This document shows, piece after piece, positions 1-5,890 of a stretch of DNA of 8,067 bases. Position numbers and translations under genes: made by a program. Position 1 is the stretch's first letter. Every line of letters starts with the position of its first letter. Source of the DNA: Paenibacillaceae bacterium UBA6304 (GTDB taxonomy: Bacteria > Bacillota > Bacilli > Paenibacillales > Paenibacillaceae); NCBI GenBank assembly GCA_002439285.1, contig DJTQ01000386.1:1-8067 (forward strand). The letters run 5' to 3'. A model generated the notes under the pieces. That model was not told the origin of the DNA, did no database searches, and saw only the letters and a list, made by a program, of their open reading frames with translations.

Positions 1-1013
1 TTGGCATTCACACCCACAATGACTGCGAGCTTGCGGTCGCCAACTCCATTAGTGCCGTGCGTGCCGGAGCGGAGCAGATCCAGGGAACGATGAACGGGTA
101 CGGCGAACGGTGCGGCAACGCCAACCTTTGCTCCATCATCCCCAATCTTCAGCTCAAGCTGGGATATGAAGTGCTGGAGCCGGAACGGCTGAAGCAGTTA
201 ACTAACACAGCCCGCTACGTCAGCGAGATCGCCAATGTGTACATGCCGGTGAATCAACCGTATGTCGGGAACGCCGCGTTTGCCCACAAGGGCGGCATCC
301 ATGTATCGGCGATCATGCGCGATTCCCGCACGTACGAGCATATCGTTCCCGAAACCGTCGGAAACCATCAGCGGGTGCTAGTCTCTGAACTCGCCGGACA
401 GAGCAACATCCTGTCCAAAGCCCAGGAAATGGACATCCCATTCGATCCCGAGAACGAGAATACCCGCGCCGTCATTTCAAAAATCAAAGACCTGGAGCAC
501 CAGGGTTATCAATTCGAAGGTGCGGACGCTTCACTGGAACTCCTTCTTCGGGAAGCGAACGGCGACTTCAAGGAGTTGTTCGTATTCGAATCCTTCAAAA
601 TGCTCGTAGAGAAGTCTGCAGGAAGACCGGTTATCTCCGAAGCCTTCGTCAAGCTGAAGATCGACGGAGCAAGTATCTATACGGCCGCCGAAGGAAACGG
701 TCCGGTCAATGCGCTTGACAACGCGCTCCGCAAAGCGCTTATCACTTATTACCCTGGCCTGCAGGAAATACACTTGGCGGACTACAAAGTGCGCGTACTG
801 GATGACAAGGACGCCACAGCCTCGAAGGTTCGAGTGCTTATTGAATCCCGGAACTTCGAGAACTCGTGGAGCACGGTAGGCGTCTCCGGCAATGTGATCG
901 AAGCCAGCTGGGAGGCGCTCGTCGACAGCCTTCGTTACGCCTTGATCGGGCAGACGAAGCGCGAGGATTACACCGAGATCCAGTCATCTTCACGCGGCCT
1001 CGTGAATCATTAA
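1..1013 (+). CDS. cimA: (R)-citramalate synthase, 3' part (5' end outside window)
   Basis: Citramalate synthase condenses pyruvate with acetyl-CoA to give (R)-citramalate, the threonine-independent entry to isoleucine synthesis in the cytoplasm. The reading frame is open from base 3, giving 336 residues before the TAA; family members are about 520-540 residues, so roughly the first 200 are outside the window. Visible hallmarks of the DRE-TIM metallolyase family are the metal-binding GIHTHND (bases 3-23), GYGERCGNANL just after base 96, and FAHKGGIHVSAI near bases 270-315. The region from about base 600 to the end fits the C-terminal LeuA-type regulatory domain, which binds the feedback inhibitor in this family. 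The HTHND form, the spacing and the C-terminal sequence favour the long citramalate synthase type over 2-isopropylmalate synthase (LeuA) or homocitrate synthase, but the missing N-terminus leaves a small doubt. An internal GTG at base 57 is not a real start because the conserved sequence continues upstream of it. Confidence 0.9.
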   Translation, partial: GIHTHNDCELAVANSISAVRAGAEQIQGTMNGYGERCGNANLCSIIPNLQLKLGYEVLEPERLKQLTNTARYVSEIANVYMPVNQPYVGNAAFAHKGGIHVSAIMRDSRTYEHIVPETVGNHQRVLVSELAGQSNILSKAQEMDIPFDPENENTRAVISKIKDLEHQGYQFEGADASLELLLREANGDFKELFVFESFKMLVEKSAGRPVISEAFVKLKIDGASIYTAAEGNGPVNALDNALRKALITYYPGLQEIHLADYKVRVLDDKDATASKVRVLIESRNFENSWSTVGVSGNVIEASWEALVDSLRYALIGQTKREDYTEIQSSSRGLVNH

Positions 1014-1017
1014 TTGC

Positions 1018-1063
1018 AAAAACCGTCAGAGGGAGGCCTTGCCTTTCCCCTGACGGTTTTTTT
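1018..1063. terminator. Bidirectional rho-independent terminator between cimA and the resA-like gene
   Basis: A 9-bp perfect outer stem (AACCGTCAG at 1021-1029 with CTGACGGTT at 1050-1058) is extended inside by GGG/CCC and GGC/GCC pairs after small bulges. It is followed by a T run (1057-1063) on the plus strand. On the minus strand the five A bases at 1018-1022 supply a T tract, so the same hairpin can also stop the converging thioredoxin-like gene. It begins 4 bases after the cimA stop codon. Confidence 0.9.
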
Positions 1064-1083
1064 ATCCCGCTCGCCGTACTCTT

Positions 1084-1674
1084 CTATACATTCAGCAGCT
1101 CTTTGATCTTGGCCTCCAATTCCTCTGGAGAAAGCGTGCCGACGATGACATCCTGGATCGTTCCATCCGCGTTGATCAGCACATTTGTCGGAAAAGCGAT
1201 TCCGTTATATTTCCGGTACAGCTCTTCGTTCTCATCCAGAAGAACCGGGAACCTGTAGCCGTAATTGTCAACAAATGCCTTGGCATCTTCAAGCTTATCG
1301 TAGAACGTGACATTGACTGCATACATATCGAGCTGATCACCGTATTTCTCGGCTAGCTTGACCAGATCCGGAGCTTCTTCCTTACAAGGATCGCACCAGG
1401 AGGCCCAAAAGTTGAGGAGCAACGGCTTGTCACGCTTGCCTCCCACCTCATATGATTGCCCATCCAGCCCGACCAGAGAAAATTCCGGGGCCTTTGTTCC
1501 CGGCTTTGGAACATTTTTAGCAACCAGCGCACTAACCGATTGATCCGACCCGGAGGCCGGCGTCGCGTTCTTCTCAATCCCCAAAAATGACTTAATTCCA
1601 TTTCCGTAATTTTCGTATAATGCGGCAGCCAGCAGGACGAGCAGAGCGGCCAAAATCCATCTATTCCGTTTCAT
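1084..1674 (-). CDS. Membrane-anchored thiol-disulfide oxidoreductase, ResA/TlpA type
   Basis: A 196-residue thioredoxin-fold protein that should face the outside of the membrane and reduce disulfides there; in the ResA family the target is the haem-binding cysteine pair of apocytochrome c. Residues 6-20 are a single hydrophobic segment after a KRNR start, fitting an uncleaved anchor. A Ser/Ala/Pro-rich linker (about 36-55) leads to an AhpC/TSA-Redoxin domain (about 58-194). The active site is WCDPC with Cys94 and Cys97, Pro162 in FPT is the expected cis-proline, and Glu100, three residues after the second cysteine, matches the position of the catalytic glutamate in B. subtilis ResA. The start is an ATG with AAAGGAAG about 9 bases upstream. 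No resB/resC or other cytochrome c assembly gene lies in the window, so the substrate is unproven and a general TlpA-like reductase is an alternative. The 3' end is separated from cimA by a shared terminator. Confidence 0.88.
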   Translation of the reverse strand: MKRNRWILAALLVLLAAALYENYGNGIKSFLGIEKNATPASGSDQSVSALVAKNVPKPGTKAPEFSLVGLDGQSYEVGGKRDKPLLLNFWASWCDPCKEEAPDLVKLAEKYGDQLDMYAVNVTFYDKLEDAKAFVDNYGYRFPVLLDENEELYRKYNGIAFPTNVLINADGTIQDVIVGTLSPEELEAKIKELLNV

Positions 1675-1729
1675 TTGACTACTTCCTTTATGTTATGGTG
1701 GTATATATGCTGCTTTCATCTACAGTTCC

Positions 1730-1761
1730 TAACTATTGTACCCCGATTCTGCAAATAGTTA
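1730..1761. repeat. 8-bp-arm inverted repeat in the resA-like/M67 divergent region
   Basis: TAACTATT (1730-1737) and AATAGTTA (1754-1761) are perfect reverse complements separated by 16 bp. The centre lies between the two overlapping candidate promoters, so it could be an operator for one regulator acting on both genes. No family consensus is recognised. Confidence 0.45.
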
Positions 1762-1764
1762 CAA
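1735..1764 (-). promoter_or_regulatory. Candidate sigma-A promoter of the resA-like gene
   Basis: On the minus strand TTGTAA (1764-1759, four of six to the -35 consensus) lies 18 bp before TACAAT (1740-1735, five of six to the -10 consensus). It would give a leader of about 55 bases. Found by eye only. Confidence 0.5.
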
Positions 1765-1765
1765 T
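1736..1765 (+). promoter_or_regulatory. Candidate sigma-A promoter of the M67 peptidase gene
   Basis: On the plus strand TTGTAC (1736-1741, weak -35) lies 18 bp before TACAAT (1760-1765, five of six to -10), placing the transcript start very close to the ribosome binding site AGAGGAG at 1774-1780. It almost exactly overlaps the opposite-strand candidate promoter. The weak -35 keeps confidence low. Confidence 0.35.
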
Positions 1766-1787
1766 TCATAAATAGAGGAGATTCCCG

Positions 1788-2285
1788 ATGAATGAATTCA
1801 AGAACCCCGAGGCCCGCCCCTGCCTGCTGAAACTACCGAAACCTATCCGGGACCTCTTAGCAGAAGATGGTCTTAACCGTTATCCCCAAGAGGCTTGCGG
1901 TGCTCTTTTTGGCAGTCTCGAACAGGAAGTGGTTCAGGTCAACGGGTATGCTCCCCTTTCCAATATTGCGGCCAATCCCCTTCATGCCTTCGTATTCGAT
2001 CCGGCTGAATGGGTTCGCTGCTGTTATAATTCCGACTTGGTCGGAATCTTTCACACTCACCCGACATCGCCCCCATGCCCTTCTCTTTCAGATATGGAGG
2101 GACTTCAGTATTTCGGCTCCCTTCTCTCGCTGTATCTCATCGGAAGCTCAATCCCTGAAGGCAATGGCTCTGTTCAAACCAAAGAACCGCCCGGTTCCCC
2201 GGACGGTCTCTACCTTAACGCATATTCGGTTGCCAGACGAAGTAACGGTTCATACTTCCTTGAGAACCTGATCATGTCTTACTGA
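1788..2285 (+). CDS. M67 (JAMM/MPN+) family metallopeptidase
   Basis: A 165-residue predicted zinc-dependent isopeptidase or peptidase of the JAB/MPN+ superfamily, cytoplasmic (no signal peptide or membrane segment). The full JAMM signature is present: Glu35 in PQEACGALFG, then His89-x-His91, seven residues, Ser99, two residues, Asp102. It therefore should be catalytically competent. Prokaryotic relatives cut C-terminal extensions off ubiquitin-like sulfur carriers of the ThiS/MoaD/CysO type (the Mec protein of actinobacterial cysteine synthesis is an example), but no such carrier gene, ThiF/MoeB-like E1 or cysteine synthase is next to it here, so the substrate is unknown. The start ATG has AGAGGAG seven bases upstream. 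The gene is divergent from the ResA-like gene, and its last 14 bases overlap the end of the converging exonuclease gene. Confidence 0.85.
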   Translation: MNEFKNPEARPCLLKLPKPIRDLLAEDGLNRYPQEACGALFGSLEQEVVQVNGYAPLSNIAANPLHAFVFDPAEWVRCCYNSDLVGIFHTHPTSPPCPSLSDMEGLQYFGSLLSLYLIGSSIPEGNGSVQTKEPPGSPDGLYLNAYSVARRSNGSYFLENLIMSY

Positions 2286-3006
2286 GGAAGGCGTAAAGAT
2301 CACCCAAAGTGATGACGCTTCGTTCTCTCAAGCGTCCGATCAACGCTTTCCACAAAACGGCCGTCATTTTGGCATCCTCCAGCGCGTGATGACGCTGTCC
2401 GATGGGGATCTCATACACCGTAAGCCAATCGTCGAGTGAGGATATTTTCCGCTCCGGTTCCAGCTTCTTTGCGATCATCATCGTATCCAGCACTCTGTGA
2501 CCGAGATGCGCTTTCGTCGTTTTCCAGAGCGCGACATCCAAAAAGGCTTTATCATGAGCACTCCCGTGGGCGATCAGCACCCTGTCATCTACAAACGCCA
2601 TGAATTCTCGCAAAGCTTGAAGCAAGGGAGGCGCGTCCTGAACCATTTCGGGAGTGATGCCCGTCAGTTCAACAATACGCTCCGGAATAGAGCACGCCGG
2701 TTTGCATAGCGAATAGTAAACCTCTCCCGTAATCCGCTCCCCATCGACCTTAACGGTTCCGAATGACAAAATTTCATCCCCGTAATGGTAATGGAATCCG
2801 GTCGTCTCCAGATCGAACACCGCGGTCTTCAATTGGCTTAACGGAATATGAAGCGTCTCGGGGCGGCGCTGTCCCTTTGTCAGCGAACGCACAAACGCGA
2901 TCTGCTGTGCACTGGGCGCTCCGAGCATAGAGGCGATCCGGGGTGAAAGTCCCCCGCCCTTCAACGCATCCCAAAATCCGCCGGTTCCCTTCATCGGTTC
3001 CTTCAT
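2272..3006 (-). CDS. DEDDh-family 3'-5' exonuclease (DnaQ / Pol III epsilon-like)
   Basis: Predicted cytoplasmic 3'-5' exonuclease of the DnaQ superfamily, 244 residues from the chosen start. Motif ExoI is FDLETTG (Asp65, Glu67), ExoII is in AHGSAHDKAFLD (Asp152), and ExoIII is HHALEDA (His206, Asp211), so all DEDDh metal and catalytic residues are present. Residues 1-58 form a basic N-terminal extension before the nuclease domain; it carries no recognised fold. Three in-frame ATGs sit at the 5' end (3012, 3006, 2994). The second is preferred because GGAAAGG lies 8 bases upstream and because its ATG overlaps the stop of the upstream DUF294 gene as ATGA, a classic translational-coupling arrangement; the first has only 2 bases from that site. 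Not the replicative PolC/DnaE partner by any sign in the sequence. The substrate (DNA or RNA) is unknown; the coupling suggests a joint job with the nucleotidyltransferase. Confidence 0.88.
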   Translation of the reverse strand: MKEPMKGTGGFWDALKGGGLSPRIASMLGAPSAQQIAFVRSLTKGQRRPETLHIPLSQLKTAVFDLETTGFHYHYGDEILSFGTVKVDGERITGEVYYSLCKPACSIPERIVELTGITPEMVQDAPPLLQALREFMAFVDDRVLIAHGSAHDKAFLDVALWKTTKAHLGHRVLDTMMIAKKLEPERKISSLDDWLTVYEIPIGQRHHALEDAKMTAVLWKALIGRLRERSVITLGDLYAFLSKT

Positions 3007-4094
3007 AACCATTTCCTTTCCGCGTATCGTTGCTGCCGCTGTAAAGTTCTATACATAAGCTTCACTGTGCCCAGCGCCTCACGCAGTTCACGTCGGATCT
3101 CTTTTTGCTTAAGCAGGGTCTGAGGCAAATATCCAGTGCCCGACAGCATACCGTCTTCTTCTATATAAGAAGTCATCGATCTAAACCTGAGTGCGGTATA
3201 CAAGGCCTCCTGGCATGATTCCAGCCACCGGTAAGGCACAGCTTCAAGCCGGTTCAACTGGAATAACCGCTCTTGCGTAGAAGAGGCGCTGATCCCGTAC
3301 TCTATGGCCAAATACCGGACTGCATTAACTATTGGTAAGTAAAGCCCGTATTTCACATCGAAATCACCGGCATGATCTCCGGTTTGCTCCGTTATCACTT
3401 GGCCCAACACATTGAGCGCGGCTTTGTGACGGACCGTGTTGCGCAGCACAGCTTCAGCAAGATTCCGTTCGGGAGTAACATCTCGTTCAAAAATCTCATG
3501 CATCTCCCGCCGCAGCTTCTCCGTGAGCTTGAATTCACCGGAGATATGACGCATATCCGCAGCAATCATCAAATATCTGATCTGCTCCCAGCCTGGCTGC
3601 TCTCTCCAGCTTTCAAGCTGCTTCACCCAGTCATCCACCTTGTTTCGCCATAACGGGTTCGACACCATCACCTTGCCCGGACAAGGCGGGTACCCGATTT
3701 CCTCAAGTAACTGCGACAGCCGCAACCCGAACAGATCAAAATACGACTCTACTTGCGGATCCTCACTGTTATCAATAATCAGCCCATTGTCTTGATCGCT
3801 CCATAAAGTCTGTTCCCCTCGACCAGCGCTGCCATAAGCAACGAATGCATATGCAGCAGGAGGAGAGCCGAAGCCCTCCTCGATGAGCTGCTGCTCGCAC
3901 AAAATGGTAGTCTGTGACATTACCGCATCCTGCAGTGTAGATGCATCCCGATTCCAGTCTTCGATCTTTGCAGATGAGAATCTGCCCAAAAGAGTCATCT
4001 GCTCTTCTAATCGTGCCGACCTAAGCAACTCCGGAGTGGAAGCCGACCGGATTGCTTGGAAACCGACATGATTCATCGCCGTTTCGTAACTCAT
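3003..4094 (-). CDS. DUF294 putative nucleotidyltransferase (GlnD-related), short form without CBS or cNMP domains
   Basis: A 363-residue cytoplasmic protein of the DUF294 family, nucleotidyltransferases of the Pol-beta superfamily related to the uridylyltransferase GlnD. The signature is GSAGRGEQ (88-95) followed by SDQDNG (99-104), with Asp100 and Asp102 as expected metal ligands. The C-terminal half (about 215-350) is the helical putative substrate-binding region (DUF294_C). Many relatives carry an N-terminal cyclic-nucleotide-binding domain and a CBS pair; here only about 80 mostly helical residues precede the catalytic core, so it lacks those sensor modules. It starts with ATG, seven bases after GAAGGGAG. 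It follows the ammonium transporter by 48 bp with no terminator, and its stop overlaps the exonuclease start. Family members have no firmly assigned substrate that I know of. Modification of a nitrogen-sensing protein is only an inference from homology and position. Confidence 0.85.
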   Translation of the reverse strand: MSYETAMNHVGFQAIRSASTPELLRSARLEEQMTLLGRFSSAKIEDWNRDASTLQDAVMSQTTILCEQQLIEEGFGSPPAAYAFVAYGSAGRGEQTLWSDQDNGLIIDNSEDPQVESYFDLFGLRLSQLLEEIGYPPCPGKVMVSNPLWRNKVDDWVKQLESWREQPGWEQIRYLMIAADMRHISGEFKLTEKLRREMHEIFERDVTPERNLAEAVLRNTVRHKAALNVLGQVITEQTGDHAGDFDVKYGLYLPIVNAVRYLAIEYGISASSTQERLFQLNRLEAVPYRWLESCQEALYTALRFRSMTSYIEEDGMLSGTGYLPQTLLKQKEIRRELREALGTVKLMYRTLQRQQRYAERKWL

Positions 4095-4142
4095 AGGCCG
4101 ACTCCCTTCTTTTCAAGGATGTTTAAACTTGGCCTTTGGTTG

Positions 4143-5591
4143 TTACAGAGCGGTATCATTTTTCACGATTCTCGGACCATCCGGCACCGATTTCACGTTA
4201 GCACCAGGCGCCGTAGTTCCGGAAAGAAGCTGATTCATTTGCTCCGGATATCCATATGTCCCATGCTCGCTGATATCCAGACCCATCATTTCCTCCTCTT
4301 CGGTGACACGCAGACCCATCAGCCACTTCATACCGCCAAGCAAGAGGAATGAAATAGCGAGAACAAATGCGAATGTACCGATAACTCCCAAAATTTGCAC
4401 TCCCAATTGTCCGAAGCCGCCACCATAGAACAGGCCTGCCGAACCTACACCGGTTTTATCAGCCAGCTCTGGAGTAGCAAACAAACCGGTGGAAATCGCG
4501 CCCCACACCCCGGCCATACCGTGTACGGAGAAGGCGTAGATCGGATCATCCAGCCCCGCACGCTCAAACCATCTTGCCGTAAAGAAGGTCAGCACCCCAG
4601 CCACGGCCCCGATCACAATGGAAGCCCAAGCTTCAACAAATGCACAAGAACCTGTGATCGCAACCAGTGCGGCCAACACACCGTTAAGCATGCTTGGAAT
4701 ATCGGATTTACCCATAACCGCCCAAGAGATAAGAAGTGCCGCTACGGCTCCGGCTGCTGCCGCCAGATTCGTTGTCATCAGGACGTAACCGAAGAACCCG
4801 TCTCCAAGCGGTGTTAGTGCACTGCCCGGGTTAAAGCCAAACCAACCAATCCAAAGGATAATTACACCCAGTACAGTGAACACTTGGTTATGACCCGGAA
4901 TACTGTTCGGTTTACCGTCTTTGTTGTACTTCCCAAGCCGCGGTTTCAACAAAATCGTAGCGGCCAGCGCCGCTGTCGCGCCTGTAAGATGGACGACCGT
5001 CGATCCGGCATAATCCTGCATACCTAGCGCACCGAGCCAGCCTCCGCCCCATACCCAGTGAGCAACAACGGGATAAATAATAGTGAGGAACAGGGCGCCG
5101 AATACAATATAGACACTTAGCTTCGCACGTTCTGCCATACCGCCGCAGGCGATCGCCAAGGATACAGCTGCAAAAGCCATTTGGAAAAGAAACATCAGAT
5201 TTAACGGGACACCGATTTCAGAGAATACGCTGAACGACCCGATAGCCTGATCTCCTCCGAATAAGAATCCCGTGGTCCCCAGGAAACTGTTGCCGTCCCC
5301 GAAAGCAAAGCCGAATCCGACAGCCCACCATACGATAACCGATATCCCTAGCGTCAGTACCGTCTTACCGGCAACATGCCCGGCATTTTTCATCCGAACG
5401 GTTCCTGCCTCCAACAGAGCAAAACCGGCTTGCATAAAAAATACTAGCATTGCCGCTACAAACACGAACAAGGAATTCAACCCGATTTCGAGAACCGGTG
5501 CAGTCACTTCACCCTCAGCCGCAAAAGCAGATACAGGAAATGCAAATGCGACTACTGCCGCCAACAATCCAAACAGCCATTTCTTTTTCAT
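4143..5591 (-). CDS. amt: Ammonium transporter, Amt/NrgA family
   Basis: A 482-residue integral membrane protein that conducts ammonium into the cell and should work as a trimer. Residues 1-24 look like a cleavable signal peptide (KKKW, hydrophobic core, AFA-AEG), followed by about 11 membrane segments. Family hallmarks are the signature DYAGSTVVHLTG with Asp193 (the substrate-site aspartate) and His201, the second pore histidine His357 in FSVHGMAG, and gate phenylalanines Phe140 and Phe251 (WFGFNPGS). The cytoplasmic tail begins near LRVTEEEEMMGLDISEHG and runs about 55 residues; in Amt proteins this tail couples the subunits and binds PII. The start ATG follows GGGGAGAGG by 5 bases. It is the first gene of an apparent operon with the DUF294 and exonuclease genes. 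A GlnR/TnrA box in its leader predicts control by nitrogen supply. No glnK follows it. B. subtilis calls its homologue nrgA/amtB. Confidence 0.95.
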   Translation of the reverse strand: MKKKWLFGLLAAVVAFAFPVSAFAAEGEVTAPVLEIGLNSLFVFVAAMLVFFMQAGFALLEAGTVRMKNAGHVAGKTVLTLGISVIVWWAVGFGFAFGDGNSFLGTTGFLFGGDQAIGSFSVFSEIGVPLNLMFLFQMAFAAVSLAIACGGMAERAKLSVYIVFGALFLTIIYPVVAHWVWGGGWLGALGMQDYAGSTVVHLTGATAALAATILLKPRLGKYNKDGKPNSIPGHNQVFTVLGVIILWIGWFGFNPGSALTPLGDGFFGYVLMTTNLAAAAGAVAALLISWAVMGKSDIPSMLNGVLAALVAITGSCAFVEAWASIVIGAVAGVLTFFTARWFERAGLDDPIYAFSVHGMAGVWGAISTGLFATPELADKTGVGSAGLFYGGGFGQLGVQILGVIGTFAFVLAISFLLLGGMKWLMGLRVTEEEEMMGLDISEHGTYGYPEQMNQLLSGTTAPGANVKSVPDGPRIVKNDTAL

Positions 5592-5607
5592 GAGAACCTC
5601 TCCCCAA

Positions 5608-5624
5608 TGTCATATTTCCTTACA
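5608..5624. promoter_or_regulatory. GlnR/TnrA-type nitrogen operator in the amt leader
   Basis: TGTCATATTTCCTTACA matches the GlnR/TnrA consensus TGTNA-N7-TNACA at every fixed position. It lies 17-33 bases upstream of the amt start codon, next to the ribosome binding site and about +15 to +31 from the transcript start predicted from the TATAAT at 5650-5645. A site downstream of the promoter fits repression by GlnR (roadblock), not TnrA-type activation, which uses a box upstream of the -35. I found no second matching box upstream in this intergenic region. Confidence 0.75.
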
Positions 5625-5644
5625 TGATTTAAAATATTAAGGTG

Positions 5645-5674
5645 ATTATAAGACGAAATCATTGATTAATACAA
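5645..5674 (-). promoter_or_regulatory. Candidate sigma-A promoter of the amt operon
   Basis: On the minus strand a perfect -10 TATAAT (5650-5645) follows TTGTAT (5674-5669, three of six to -35) by 18 bp. The predicted start is near 5638, giving a leader of about 47 bases that contains the GlnR box. The weak -35 would be compatible with an activator-assisted promoter. Confidence 0.6.
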
Positions 5675-5710
5675 TACGTTTTTTTAATAAATACCAAAAA
5701 GTGCAAATTA

Positions 5711-5752
5711 CCTAACATAAAGTATAAATAACATAACCTATTGTGTTAGGTT
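5711..5752. repeat. Nested inverted repeats in the amt/merR intergenic region
   Basis: CCTAACATAA (5711-5720) and TTGTGTTAGG (5741-5750) pair over 10 positions (9 Watson-Crick plus one G-T) around a 20-base AT-rich spacer. Inside it AACCTA (5735-5740) and TAGGTT (5747-5752) form a second, mutually exclusive repeat with a 6-base spacer. The element lies upstream of both divergent candidate promoters (about 40 bp before the amt -35 and about 45 bp before the merR -35). No T-tract or GC-rich stem suggests a terminator; a protein-binding site is more likely. A further small repeat, GTTAC (5771-5775) and GTAAC (5791-5795), lies just before the merR -35. The rest of 5592-5890 holds the amt leader, the two promoters and no supportable ORF. 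Confidence 0.5.
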
Positions 5753-5797
5753 TTGAAGTTCATTCTTTAAGTTACTGATAAATATAAAGTGTAACGT

Positions 5798-5827
5798 TTG
5801 ACTGTATGCTTGTGGTTCAGTTATCAT
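5798..5827 (+). promoter_or_regulatory. Candidate sigma-A promoter of the MerR-family gene
   Basis: TTGACT (5798-5803, five of six) and TATCAT (5822-5827, five of six) are separated by 18 bp. The predicted start is near 5834, giving a leader of roughly 75 bases. The 18-bp spacer is slightly long, and many MerR-type regulators act on promoters with 19-20 bp spacers, but no clear dyad fills this spacer. Confidence 0.5.
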
Positions 5828-5890
5828 ATTTTATACAAAGATATTGCATTTCGATAAATGCTGTATCCGCTCCTTAAATAGATAAAATGT

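Noticed and set aside
531..773. Open frame on the minus strand inside cimA
   Set aside because: Fully antisense to well-conserved cimA coding sequence; the translation has no recognisable family and there is no ribosome binding site or promoter that I can see.
1867..2271. 134-codon frame overlapping the M67 gene on the same strand
   Set aside because: The M67 frame has the full JAMM motif and a good ribosome binding site; the alternative frame has neither.
3010..3012. ATG at 3012 as the exonuclease start
   Set aside because: Only 2 bases from the Shine-Dalgarno; the ATG at 3006 has 8-base spacing and forms the ATGA overlap with the upstream stop.
4095..4142. AGGCC/GGCCT repeat between amt and DUF294 as a terminator
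   Set aside because: The arms are 5 bp, far apart and lack a T run; the second arm lies between the ribosome binding site and the start of DUF294.
4395..4817. 140-codon plus-strand frame opposite amt
   Set aside because: Antisense shadow of the membrane segments of the transporter; composition rich in Arg, His and Cys with no family likeness.
5711..5752. The intergenic inverted repeat as a terminator or riboswitch
   Set aside because: It is upstream of both divergent promoters, so neither transcript should contain it, and the stem is AT-rich without a T-tract.
5592..5890. Possible small ORFs or a small RNA in the amt/merR gap
   Set aside because: Only very short frames such as ATG-TTT-GGA-GAG-AGG-TGA at 5887-5904 are present, and no structured GC-rich element or internal terminator is seen.
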